Assembly (NCBI GenBank): GCA_963573315.1
Contig: OY752141.1
Location: forward strand, 124,001 to 188,000
Reading direction: 5' to 3'
Origin: Entomortierella parvispora
Lineage: Eukaryota; Mortierellomycota; Mortierellomycetes; Mortierellales; Mortierellaceae
DNA: 64,000 nt
This document shows, in pieces, positions 33,597-44,107 of this stretch. The stretch's first letter is position 1; the number at the start of each line of letters is the position of its first letter. A model generated the notes under the pieces. It saw only the letters and a program-made list of their open reading frames with translations, was not told where the DNA came from and made no database searches. The translations under genes and the position numbers were made by a program.

Positions 33597-34576
33597 CGAT
33601 TACCTCTTCAAGCTCCTTCTCATCGGCGACAGTGGTGTCGGCAAGAGTTGTTTGCTCCTGCGATTTGCTGACGACACTTACACCGAGAGCTATATCTCGA
33701 CCATCGGTGTTGACTTTGTAAGTGGGCGGGATCCCGCCCTCTCCACTCACTCCCGACACTTTTTCCAGAACACGAGGATGATCGTCCGGAGCAGTGCCAC
33801 CATGGATGTGGAAAAGAAAAAGCAGGACAGCGACTCTTTTCTTTCTATACTTTTCGGGAAAGGGCCACCCAGGGACTGACTCTCTTTCTTCTTTGTCCAT
33901 CTGAAATAGAAAATCCGTACCATTGAGCTCGAGGGCAAGACTGTCAAGCTTCAGATTGTAAGTAGTCTCTTTTTTCAAAAAGCAAGAACAAGAAAACAGG
34001 ATATGCAGCTGATGGTGGCTGACCCTTTTTCTACAATGCCGACTATATAGTGGGACACTGCAGGACAGGAGCGCTTCCGTACCATCACTTCATCCTACTA
34101 CCGTGGCGCTCACGGCATTATTGTCGTCTACGATGTCACGGACCAGGACACTTTCTCCAACGTCAAGCAGTGGCTTGCAGAGATTGATCGCTATGCCTCG
34201 GAGGGCGTCAACAAGCTGTTGGTCGGTAACAAGAGTGATTTGACTAACAAGAAGGTTGTCGAGTACACTGTCGCCAAGGTAAAAGCAACATCATTGAACA
34301 AAGAGGCGAGGTTTTGTAGCCTTATTTTTGAAGCAAACTGTATCTAAATCATCCTTATTCTTTCTTCCCCAGGAATTCGCTGATCAATTGACGATTCCGT
34401 TCTTGGAGACTTCGGCCAAGAGCGCCACCAACGTCGAGCAGGCCTTCATGACCATGGCCAAGCAGATCAAGGACCGTATGGGCGCCGCCACCGTAAGCCC
34501 CGCTGGCGCCAACAAGAACATCAAGGTCGGATCTGGACAGCAGTTGCCTGCCCAGTCTGCAGGAGGATGCTGCTAG
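32929..34576 (+). CDS. ypt1: Rab1-family small GTPase Ypt1
   Basis: Five exons keep frame: 32929-32942, 33597-33717, 33910-33957, 34051-34278 and 34373-34576, giving 204 residues. Ypt1/Rab1 controls ER-to-Golgi traffic and autophagy. All GTPase boxes are present: GDSGVGKS (P-loop), TIGVDF with its switch I threonine, WDTAGQE, NKSD and ETSAKSA. The C-terminus ends GGCC for double geranylgeranylation. The Rab1 signatures are [20 protein letters not shown] and [20 protein letters not shown]. The first exon has only 14 nt (MNPE plus two bases of Tyr). Intron 1 is 654 bp, the longest clear intron in this gene, and ends in a T run of over 30 bases against the acceptor. Confidence 0.97.
33557..33594 (+). 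repeat. T tract at the ypt1 intron 1 acceptor
   Basis: A run of more than 30 T (after TTCTTTTCTTTTC) directly abuts the AG acceptor of ypt1 intron 1 at 33595-33596. It acts as an extreme polypyrimidine tract; its length may vary or be misassembled. Confidence 0.9.
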
Positions 34577-34947
34577 ATATCTTTTCTAGTCAATTTTTCA
34601 TTCATTCCATAATATCTCCTCGTCACTCGTAAAAAAAAGCCTCCTTCTCTCACATTTGACGAATGCCGTGTCCCTTTCCTCCTCCTCCTCTTCTTCTCGC
34701 CCGTCAACATGATTTACGAGTTTGACAGGAACCATCCCACGATATCCACCATCCCACCAAATAGTATAAAACATCTTTTTTTATTCCTAAATGATTTGGT
34801 TCGTTATTTGATGGGATGGGATCTTTTGGTGCTTTTTCGTTTTCAAGTTTGCTTGTTGAAGAAACGATGAAAGGAATCTTGCTGATTGTCAAACTAAATA
34901 GGAAAAAAAAAAAAAGGCGTAGGATATCATGGCTGGTCACAGCCGCC
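34577..34947. other. Convergent 3' region between ypt1 and Ku80
   Basis: 371 bp between the two stop codons. It holds both 3' flanks: a CTC-rich tract (about 34675-34700), AT-rich sequence (34735-34810) and an A(13) run near 34903-34916. Nothing codes here. Confidence 0.5.
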
Positions 34948-37900
34948 TTAATCCATGAGAGCCAGGAGATCATCCTCTTCTGGCGCCTCGGCATCTTCTA
35001 CATGGAGAGGCAGGTCCGTGTCCAAAGCCTCGGCCCAAAGCTACAAGAATAAGATCCAAACAAAACGGGCGTGAGTGATCTGATGATGATATCCACCAGA
35101 ATAAGAAAAATCCCCCATTCAAAAAATGAAAAAAAACACTTGTACCTTTTCAGCCTCGTCTTCAGAGGCACCGCCGCATCCGGCTGGGACATCCTTGACG
35201 GTCAAAAGGCCGAGCTCTTGCCTGTGCTTGTTGATCAGTTCCCAAAAATCAGCTCTTGGTGGCGAGATAGCAGTGTTCAGAGCGGTCGCCTTGACCTCTT
35301 TGATAAACGTGTTCCAAGTCTCTGCCCGGCTCTGAATCGTTTCCCGCGTCTTTTCAGACACATTCGTAGAGGATTTCCCCTTGCCATCGAATCCAATCCC
35401 ACCGTGGACCATGTCCGCCATATCCGCATCCGCTAGGAACTGTCGCAAGCTCTTTAGACATTCAATCGCCTTTTCGTACAATTGATCGCCAAAGGAGGTT
35501 GAAAAGAGCTTCGTGATCATGGCCTGCATCTGTTCCACCGCCATTGACACTGTAATAAAGCCGGCACCAGCAGGTCGAACACCTTGTTGACTCTGAATGG
35601 TGGCAATCCGTACCATGTCCTGAAAATCTTTGACCGGATCCGAGGTCCTGATTTCCCGAACAGCATTCGTCTCAAACTGGATCATGCCACTGGCCGCCAT
35701 ATCACCTCTGCCCAATCCAGTGTAATCAGACCCTCCAAAAGCAGAGGACCTGCCCACCCCACCCGCCACGGAGGTTGCACTGGCAGTACCAAACACAGAT
35801 TCGGATTTGTGCCGCTTGTTTGCAGAATTGCCAGTGAGGCCATCAATGAGACTGGCCGTGGTAGAGGCCTCGCCACCACTGATTTGCGCCACTCCATCCT
35901 TCTCGCCATTCTCTTCCAGCGACGCGCCATAGCCTCGCTTGTTCTTTTGAGGTTGCTCAATCTTTTTGATGTCCCAGAGTTGGATCAACTTGTCCGCAAG
36001 GGGTTGGGCTTCCGTCAACAGATCCTGTCTAGGAATGAGTTGTGCAATCAACGACTCGGGGACTGGAGGAAGTTCCTTTGTGGGGTTCAGTGCACGGTAT
36101 TCGACTGCCTGTTTTTGTCTCTGCGTGGCTGGGTTGAATGTTGTTTCCGGTTTGAGGTACTCCCTAGAGAGTTGTTTCGCAAAAATGAACAAGAAAAAAA
36201 AAAAAACATCATATCTCGATGAGATTGAGTTGTTTCATGAGCAAATAATCGTAAAAAATTGACTGCCTCGTTCTTACTCTCCGTGATCTGCCTTCATAAG
36301 ATCGAGGGATCCAATAAAGTCCTTGCATGCAGCAATACTCTCTTCTGTCGCTAGCAAGCGATGCTTCTCGAGCTTCCTGCCACTGGCAGTGTGAATCTCT
36401 GTCAGAGACGCAAAGAGATATCGTCTCACATCCTCACTGAACGCCACCTACAGAGAATATTGTATTTGATTGAGATGAAAAAGTATTTCACGCGTTTTCC
36501 TCAAAAAAGTACAAGGCATTTCCAATATTAAGTATACCTGGCCAAAGAAGAAGCACTTGTGGTCCTCTGTGATTTCCGGCCACAAAACACCGAGTTTGGG
36601 CTCGGCGTCTTCTGCTCGGACATATCGCACCAAGGCGTACGAGTTCTTTTCATGGAGAGCAAAAACAAGCCCCAGCATGTCCACCTCTGCCCTTCCATCA
36701 CCCGGTGCAGGGAAAACAGAGTAAATGTTGGCCAGCAACCATTCTCGACGGAACTAATTTTTGAAAGGAAAAAAGTGACTGTGGTCAAGTTGACGTTCAT
36801 TCAACGTTTATCCTCAGGCACATCTTTGAGTGTTCCACCAACTTACAGTTGATGCAGAGAAAAAGCCGAGAATAGTTAGACCTTTTGCCGTCCTGAGCTT
36901 GAAAGCATCGAGATCCACAGCACGGATAGGAATGATAGTCTTTCCGTACATATACGCCTTCTCAAGAGCCTCCGCAGGAACCTCGGTGACCTCATCTGCT
37001 TCAGACTCCCCGCTGGCCATGTCAGCGGTGACCTTGAGCTTGTAAGTCCTTGAGAGGTTGACCATGCCTGTATGCCCTTCTCCTACTAGATCCTCCACTG
37101 CAGCATTCTCGGAAAGAATAGAGAATTTCTTGGCTATGGGAATTCTCGCCACCATTGTGCTCGGGTACATATGAACAGGAATGGACAGGGCTGTATCGGG
37201 GTGATCCTCAGGATCGCCCAGGTCCAGGGTTCCTCTGTATACAGCCGTTGGCTTGACCTTTTTCGTGTAAAATTGCGATGTCAACTCCAATGCTTCGTCC
37301 AAAGAAAAGATGTCTCCTTGGGCTCCTTGGGCCAGGGTTTTGTAGAAGGCCTCGTTGGAGGCTTGTGTCTCGGTCTTTGGTTGGGGCTCGCCATCTTCGC
37401 CATCGAAATCAGTACCACTACATCCAAGAACAAATAAATATGCCCTCATAAGTTCATAGTTCAATACAATGTAATAGAGTCCTTGTGATTCCATGACCTT
37501 CCTTACATGACATTGATCTGTACGTTATCCTCTTTGACGGTAGTGAAGATAGCGTCAGTGCCATCTTGGTTGATCTGAGCGCAGGCGTCCGTAAGAATAT
37601 AGATTTTCTTCTCATATTTCAGCTTTTTGCAAAACTTTGCCATCATGTCCAGTGAAACGATAAGACCGTCGACGCCTGGAAAAATACCAAAAAAAAAAAA
37701 AAAAAAAAAAAAGTCAGCTTTCAGTTATGCGTTTCCTTTTCGCACCTGACAATACTCTGAAAGAGAAGGAAAGTGACATTACAGTCACCCATAGCTTCTC
37801 CGACATGCACATCATCCTGGACGCCTTTCATGAGTTCCAAAGTCGCCACTCCAAGTTCCTGCAGGACGTCCACGTTCTGATAATCAGCATTGCCATCCGT

Positions 37901-38322
37901 GTCCACAGAGGCAAGCTGATTCTTTGTGACTATAGCGTGAAGAGCATGTTGTTAGCCATGAATTGCAGGATGCATAGGAAGTAGTGAATTCAAGAAAAGA
38001 AGAACAAAAATTATGACTCTATCGTACTGTCAGAACCAACGAGAACAACCGACACGTAGACTGTCTTTCGGTTCATGTGCACCTATTACGCGTTCAGGAC
38101 GAGCATACAACTACAGTCAGTTTTCAAGTGCTCTTTTTTATTACTTTCATCCAAACTGTGCGCATTGACCGAACAAAAGGACCTCGCTTTTACCTTGTTG
38201 GCCAAAAGCTTGAGAAGGACACCCTTTGTTTCCTCCAGGCGCGATACACCTTGGCCCTCGCGTTTGGCGCGCATGGTGGCCCCGACATCCAGGACGTAGA
38301 TGGTCGCTTCCTTGCTGGCCAT
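34948..38322 (-). CDS. ku80: Ku80 (Ku86/XRCC5), DNA end-joining factor
   Basis: Multi-exon gene; start ATG at 38322, last exon 35040-34948. With Ku70 it forms the ring that binds broken DNA ends for non-homologous end joining and telomere protection. The N-terminal von Willebrand-like domain starts ASKEATIYVLDVGATM and continues with VDGLIVSLDMMAKFCKKLKY and KKIYILTDACAQIN. The beta-barrel region shows VYRGTLDLGDPEDHP, then AYMYGKTIIPIRAVDLDAFK and GLTILGFFSAS. The C-terminal arm follows (PATQRQKQAVEYRALNPTKE). A further helical domain contains FWELINKHRQELGLLTVKD, like the DNA-PKcs-binding domain of animal Ku80, and the protein ends EEDDLLALMD. Head to head with the Rrn6-like gene. Inner joins approximate. 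A long A run of about 25 lies in the intron near 37689-37713. Confidence 0.94.
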
Positions 38323-38669
38323 GGGACTAGAATGCGATGTGTGGGGCGAATAGATGAGGAGGAAGAGGAGGAAGGAAAAGAAAGGGAGGAGAGGGAAAGA
38401 AAAGGGAAGGGAAAAGGGAAGGCGGGCGAATGATGGTGAAGACAAGAAGAATGAATGAATGAATGAATGAATGCAACGCTGGTGGCAAAAATTAGAAAAA
38501 AGGGCCCAACAACGAAAATGGTGGCAAAAGGGATCCGCACGTGACCACGGCAACAAAGGAAACGACGAAAAAAAAAAAGAAAAATAATATCGCATTGCAT
38601 TGCGCCTGCATCTCTTCCCTTCCTCCGCATTCTCCCCCTTTCATTCCCCACAGGAAGTGCAATGCCATC
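38323..38669. promoter_or_regulatory. Bidirectional promoter, Ku80 / Rrn6-like
   Basis: 347 bp between divergent starts. The left part (38345-38425) is purine-rich on the plus strand, i.e. CT-rich leader for Ku80. An AATG tandem repeat lies at about 38448-38474. The right part (38605-38650) is CT-rich ahead of the Rrn6-like ATG. No TATA box. Confidence 0.5.
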
Positions 38670-41600
38670 ATGTACCGGCGACGTCAACCACAAGGCGTAT
38701 TAACCACTGCTCCATGGGCTTGGCCCGGACGAACATTCCGCCAGGGTGGACTCTTGGACTTTGGCCTGGTGGGCGGCGTCTCTTTGGGATCCAAGGGCGA
38801 GAGCTGGATCGCCGCAAAGGATACCCAGGGTATGGAGGCAGGATTGGATTGCAGGGTTTCCTGTTTGTTTGCCTATCTATATGTCGATTGACACCATCAC
38901 CTTCTCTGGTTACCGGTAGATTACACCTTTGAGGAAACTTCGCCGCTTGTCCAGATGTTGCCCAGAGCTCGACCTTATGTCCCACAAGCGATCGAAAACT
39001 GGCCACAGGAGCTCAAGGGACCATGGATATCCAGGATTTCGTTGATGGCTTCTCTCGAAGACAGTGTAGCGTACAAAAGACTCTTGCTTGGGAAAATTGC
39101 ATTCCTCATCCTTTTTTTTGGGGGGGGGGGGGGGGGGGGAAAGATGTGCTCAGATCTGTCCGCCATGTCTAACCACAAGATTGTCTTTGTTATGCAGGTA
39201 AGATTCTTGTCGGGCGTCAATGTCAACGACTGGTTCCCGGAAGATCTTGTTCAAGAGTATTTAATGGAATCAAGATACGAGGATTATCGTTTGGCTTACT
39301 ATGATCCGTACCAAGGCAACCATTGTGCAGTCGGGACTTTTGCAGCAGGACTCCCTGTAGTTGCAACGCCTTTTGGACCAACAGGAGCCCATCTTGGTAA
39401 GATCAAGTTACAGAGAACCTGCCAATCCCTTGCCTTTTTACGTCACTGCTAACCCTACTTTTGTTCCTGATTCTAGCCATTTCGCTTGTACAACACAAAC
39501 CTCGACAACAACCAGTCTTCAATTTGTTGGCCCCAAAGTCACCACTAGTTGCCTTCTCCTCTGCTATCTGCCAAATATCGATGCCGTCTGAGGCATCTAA
39601 GAAATACCTTGAAGGTAAGGTTCCAACTTGGCAATGTCGCAGACTTTTTGTCTCTCTGTGTGTCCTATTCATTGTGCAATCCAAAATGACCAACATCGTA
39701 TCTTGGCTACACCACAGAGCAAGTTTTGGTCCGAACACGCGAATCCGTCAGTATCGTTGCAACCGCCAGTGACGCACCCGAGGCGATATCGAGAATGGAT
39801 CCTGCCTTTGTGGAAGTTATTGCAACGATACCAAGTAGACTCACTTCCGGAAACGAAACTACAATCAGCGCCTCCATCTCACCACATTGGAATGACAAGT
39901 ACGCTTTGTTGGGCAACAAAGGAAGTATAAAGATCTGGACGTTGGCCCCCTCAGGACAGAACCCAACCTCGACTCAGGAGGAACATCAGGTCACAGTAAT
40001 TTTCAATGGAAGAGACGAACCTTTGGAAGACCCATGGATGAGCTGTGCCTGGGGTGCCCACCCTGAGCATCTAGCTGTTGCTTCCAGGCAAAGTGTGCGA
40101 CTATTCGATTGCAGGGTACGTCCAGAACATTTGTCTTTGGCTTTCATGATTAAGCAAGAGTCTTGAAGGTGGACTTGCTAACTGTTTATATGCTACTCTG
40201 TTCTCCCTTGAAGACCAGAAGTTCGCGATCAATGCTATTCCAACCACGGACAGGAGAGACCGTCCAGTGCTTCCAGGAGGATTCTTTTGACAAGATGCCA
40301 TTTCATCATTTCATCGCGACTTCACATCAAATCGCCATTGTCGACGAACGGTTTCCAAAACGACCTCTCCTTTCATGGGCCCATCAAATGAACCGGGACA
40401 TGCCTTTTGGAATTAAAGCTATCGACATGACAGACGACGAAGAGAGCGGTGGTAAACTCTTATTTCAAGTACATTCCTTTTCCAAATTTCAAATTCTTGG
40501 CCTACACTAACATATTCTCTTTTATTCTTCACTCCATCCAGTAACGCTTTTAACCTGGAGTCAACGAGACGCCGAGGTCACTGCATATCGCGTCTCTATG
40601 GAATCAAACGAGCCCATGTCTCTGGCGAATCGGGAACAGCAATTGGCGTCATTTCATACCCATTCTCAATATACCAACACGAACTCGCTGCGTGATGCTT
40701 CGAAGCGAACACACAACAATACCAATAAGGATAATCGACTTCAACACTCTGTGAGACCTCCTCTTGTCGGTCTGGACGTCCTCCCTATCCGAATCCTGGA
40801 GGATGACGACGATGATGACGAGGACGATGAAGATGAGCGAAATATTTGGGAGAGAGAAACATTTGACAAGGACCTTCGACCCCGACGTCCTCAACCTAAT
40901 TCAAGGTTCTCCCTGTTCCAGTACGCGTCAACAGGAGCTGTCTATGCACAGGATCTCGACGTCAAGATCAGGGAAAAGGATTCTCCTCTGTCAGCGCGAG
41001 ATTTGGGGTCGGATTATCCAGATGGCCCATACGAATCGATTCCAAAGGCGATCAAAGAGACAAGTTCAAGGATAGCGGATAAATTAATGACGGAGCAAGG
41101 GATGGGCGACATCCAGGTGGTTGATCGACTGATCGAAACGGCGGAAGGAAAGATTGCTCCATGGAAAGGCAATACCAAGGAGCTTCAGGCGCTGGCAGAT
41201 AAAGAACCAGCAACACAAGATGAAATTCGACGAAACCTAGACTTGGACCTCCAGCAACTTGTGGAGAACTTGAAGCTTTACATCCTCCGCTTACAGGACA
41301 CTGATGAGTCTGGCGCACCTGCTCTCGATGTCAGTGCTAAAGTGAATGAAGCTATGAAGGTCATCACGGAGAGCCGGAGCCGGGAACCTACAACGCTGTA
41401 AAGTGCAGCGTCTTTATTCATCTTTTTTGTATTCTTGACTTGACTCGCTCATACTAACTTTTTGATAATGTTAATAGGTATGAAATCCTTGTGCAGATCG
41501 GAATGCGCAGTGCATCCAATAGCAGTCGGCGAACCGTCGCCAACGCCATCTTGGACGCGATTGAACTAGACCCTTCAGTTATTACAGAAGATGACAACTT

Positions 41601-42945
41601 TCATCAGCGGAGAGTGCAAAAGGTCTGGCCAAAGAAGCTCAACCTTCTTATTGAATCGCACCTGAGAAGCGAACCCATGAGTGCAAGATCCGTAGAGAAA
41701 TTCTTGACAAAGGTCTATCCATTACCAGATCGACTTTCCAAAGCAGGTCCCGAGATTGATATTACCTCCCAGCTGGCCACACTTCATCTTCCGGAAGGTG
41801 GTCACTCCAGCGACAACACGGCCACAGTGAGGGATGGGAGGGTGAGCAGGCTGCTCTCTGACGAGGAAGGGTCTGACGGAGAAGGGGGCGAACCTTGGTC
41901 AAGTCTGGAAACTCGTCAAATTCGCTCCAAGGCCATTCGGAAACTCGCCCAAGATCTGGAACTCATGACAAAAACCATTGTCAGCGTGGTCGAGCCAGAC
42001 ATCCCCTCTGGACAGGATCCTGCCGAGGATGCTGCCGAATACGTGTTCCAGCACCTTTTTTACACACCCAAGGACAAGAGCATGCCAATCAGGACTCTAA
42101 AGGCAAAAGTTCCGCCAATGATCAAGCCTATTTGGGACGAGTGGAAAGTTGGCGAGGACCCCGGGAATTACGTCTACCGACCTTTTTCTCTCAACTCGTC
42201 AAAGGTGATTGACAGTGATTCGGATGATGAAGAGTTGGAGCGAGAGGAGCGACTTTTGGAACTTCGAAGGAAGCGTGAAAAGCGAGAACAGCGGGTAAAG
42301 TCGAGCCGAATGAAGGATCAGAGCTATAACATCAGCGCAGGAGGTTCGGCTTCGCAACCCGCCCCTATGGTGAGTGGCATCATTGCTGAGCAGGAGGGCC
42401 TTTTCTCTCAGCTCGGAGACGCGGACGAAGATGGCATGTTTTCGCTGCCGACCGTTATTTCAGCTTCCCAGCCTGCCCGCAAGAGTGGAACCTCTTCCCT
42501 TTCCCAAAAGCCGACCAAACCAAAGGCGTCACAGTCGTCTTCTGTGTTGGGCAAGGCAGGAGGAGCTGCATCGTCTTTGGCCGACAAGGGGAAGAGCAAG
42601 GCCAAATCTACTCTGCAAGGATTTGGTGTCCAACCACCTCTTTCGCTGGATCATGCCATGTTCCAGGCACCCACGTTCTTGAGCGACAGTCAGGACTGGG
42701 AGGACAGTCTGCTCAAGGACGACACTATGGCTGGAGGAAGCAGTTTCTTTAGCAGCACTCAAGTCCCCGCCATGCAGTCTCAAGAGACAGATGTCAACCA
42801 GAGTCAGAGTCAGAATGAGAGTCAGGACACCAGCGCGTTCACGTGGGGCGCCAGTCAGCCTGTTCGGGGCACTTTTGCAAACAGGAAACCGTTGCCGGAC
42901 GGAAAGAAGGCCAAGAAGAAGAAGCCTCGTACTCAGGGATTTTAA
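38670..42945 (+). CDS. RNA polymerase I core factor subunit, Rrn6-like (TAF1C family)
   Basis: Multi-exon gene. Exon 1 is 38670-38829; clear later exons run about 39727-40117, 40214-40451, 40543-41401 and 41478-42945. The N-terminal half has WD/propeller-like strands (YALLGNKGSIKIWTLAP, then SCAWGAHPEHLAVASRQSVR and FHHFIATSHQIAIVDERFPK). A helical middle part follows an acidic run (DDDDDDEDDEDE). The C-terminus is a disordered Ser/Gln tail ending SQPVRGTF, then KKAKKKKPRTQGF, which matches the Rrn6-type closing (SQP..G, KKKK..GF). Rrn6 with Rrn7 and Rrn11 recruits Pol I to the rDNA promoter. Sequence conservation in this family is weak, so the identity rests on architecture and the tail. Exons 2-4 (38930-39640) were read with less certainty; a G(19) run lies near 39120-39139. 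Confidence 0.7.
39120..39139 (+). repeat. G homopolymer in an Rrn6-like intron
   Basis: About 19 consecutive G bases preceded by a T run, in a probable intron between two exons of the Rrn6-like gene. Such tracts are prone to length errors in assemblies, which matters for reading this part of the gene. Confidence 0.9.
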
Positions 42946-43468
42946 AGGAGGATTTTTTTTGTTGTTTTCTTTGTCTGCCCTGTTGTTTGTTGTTTGTTGA
43001 TGTTGTTGTTCTCCACTCCCATCCTAGATCTGTCTTTCATTATTCTGCATTTGTCCCATGTACCATATTACCATTTCTCTTTTTCTTTATCTCTTTCCTT
43101 TACATCCATTTTTTGTCATCAAGTCAAATAATAAAAGCATGTTTCATCTTTCTATCTCTCTGCACACCTGGAAAAGTGGACATGGGGGGATATGTTTGCA
43201 GCGTCCGATTGAGAGAGAGAGAGAGAAGGGGGGGGGGACCATGAAATCTGTTCGGACCGTATTTCGATGTTTTATTTTTTTTGGAGAGCGAAAAGAACGG
43301 AAACAATGAAAAATCAAGTAGCGAAAACGATGGATGAACAAAAAAAAAAAAAAAAAGAGAGAGAGAAAAAAGAGGGAAAGGACACAATGATGAAAAAAAT
43401 GCTTTGCGAATGGACTACACTACTGGGTATATGACTGTATGATATGTTTTTTTTTTGTTCTTTTTTGT
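42946..43468. other. Convergent 3' region between Rrn6-like and zinc-finger genes
   Basis: 523 bp between stops. Contains TTG repeats (42960-43010), T-rich sequence, AATAAAA at about 43129-43135, a GAGAGA/G(9) run near 43213-43239 and A runs near 43340-43356. No gene seen. Confidence 0.5.
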
Positions 43469-44071
43469 TTACAAAGCAGCGGTGGTGACAGTGCTGGTGG
43501 ACTCTTGGTCCATGGGTCCACAAAAGTCTGAAGCAGTGTTGGAGGCCGGGTCTGTCACGGGGGTCTTTGGAGTGGGGCTCGAGTTTGGGGATTCCACCTG
43601 TTGTTCGATTCTATCTCGTTTCTGTTGCTGAAGTTGCTGCTGCTGCTGCTGCTGTTGTTGTTGTTGCTGCTGATGGTGATGAAGATGCTGGTGGTGAGAA
43701 GAGGCCATCTGCGGGGTAGGGTAGGCAGTCTTTTCTTGAATCTTGGACGGCTGTGGGCTCAACTGCTGTTGTTGCAGCTGTTGGGGGGACTGCCGATAAG
43801 GTCGATCATAGGGCAAAGGACCATGGCGTCGATCATCTGAGCGATGCATCATTTGGTTCGGGATCGGTGGCATCTCCAACGAAGGTGTATGCGAATGACC
43901 GCGGTCCTTGCGATGAAAACTCGTATCCACGCGCGAGTAATCCAAAGAAGGTGTCTGCGAATGCCCAAACTCATGTTGGCGGTAGAGGTGTGGGTGATGA
44001 TGATGCAGTGACATTTGACTGCTGGTGCTACTGGTACTGTGCGTATGGCGATGATGTCCAGGATGGCCGTA

Positions 44072-44107
<36 letters not shown>

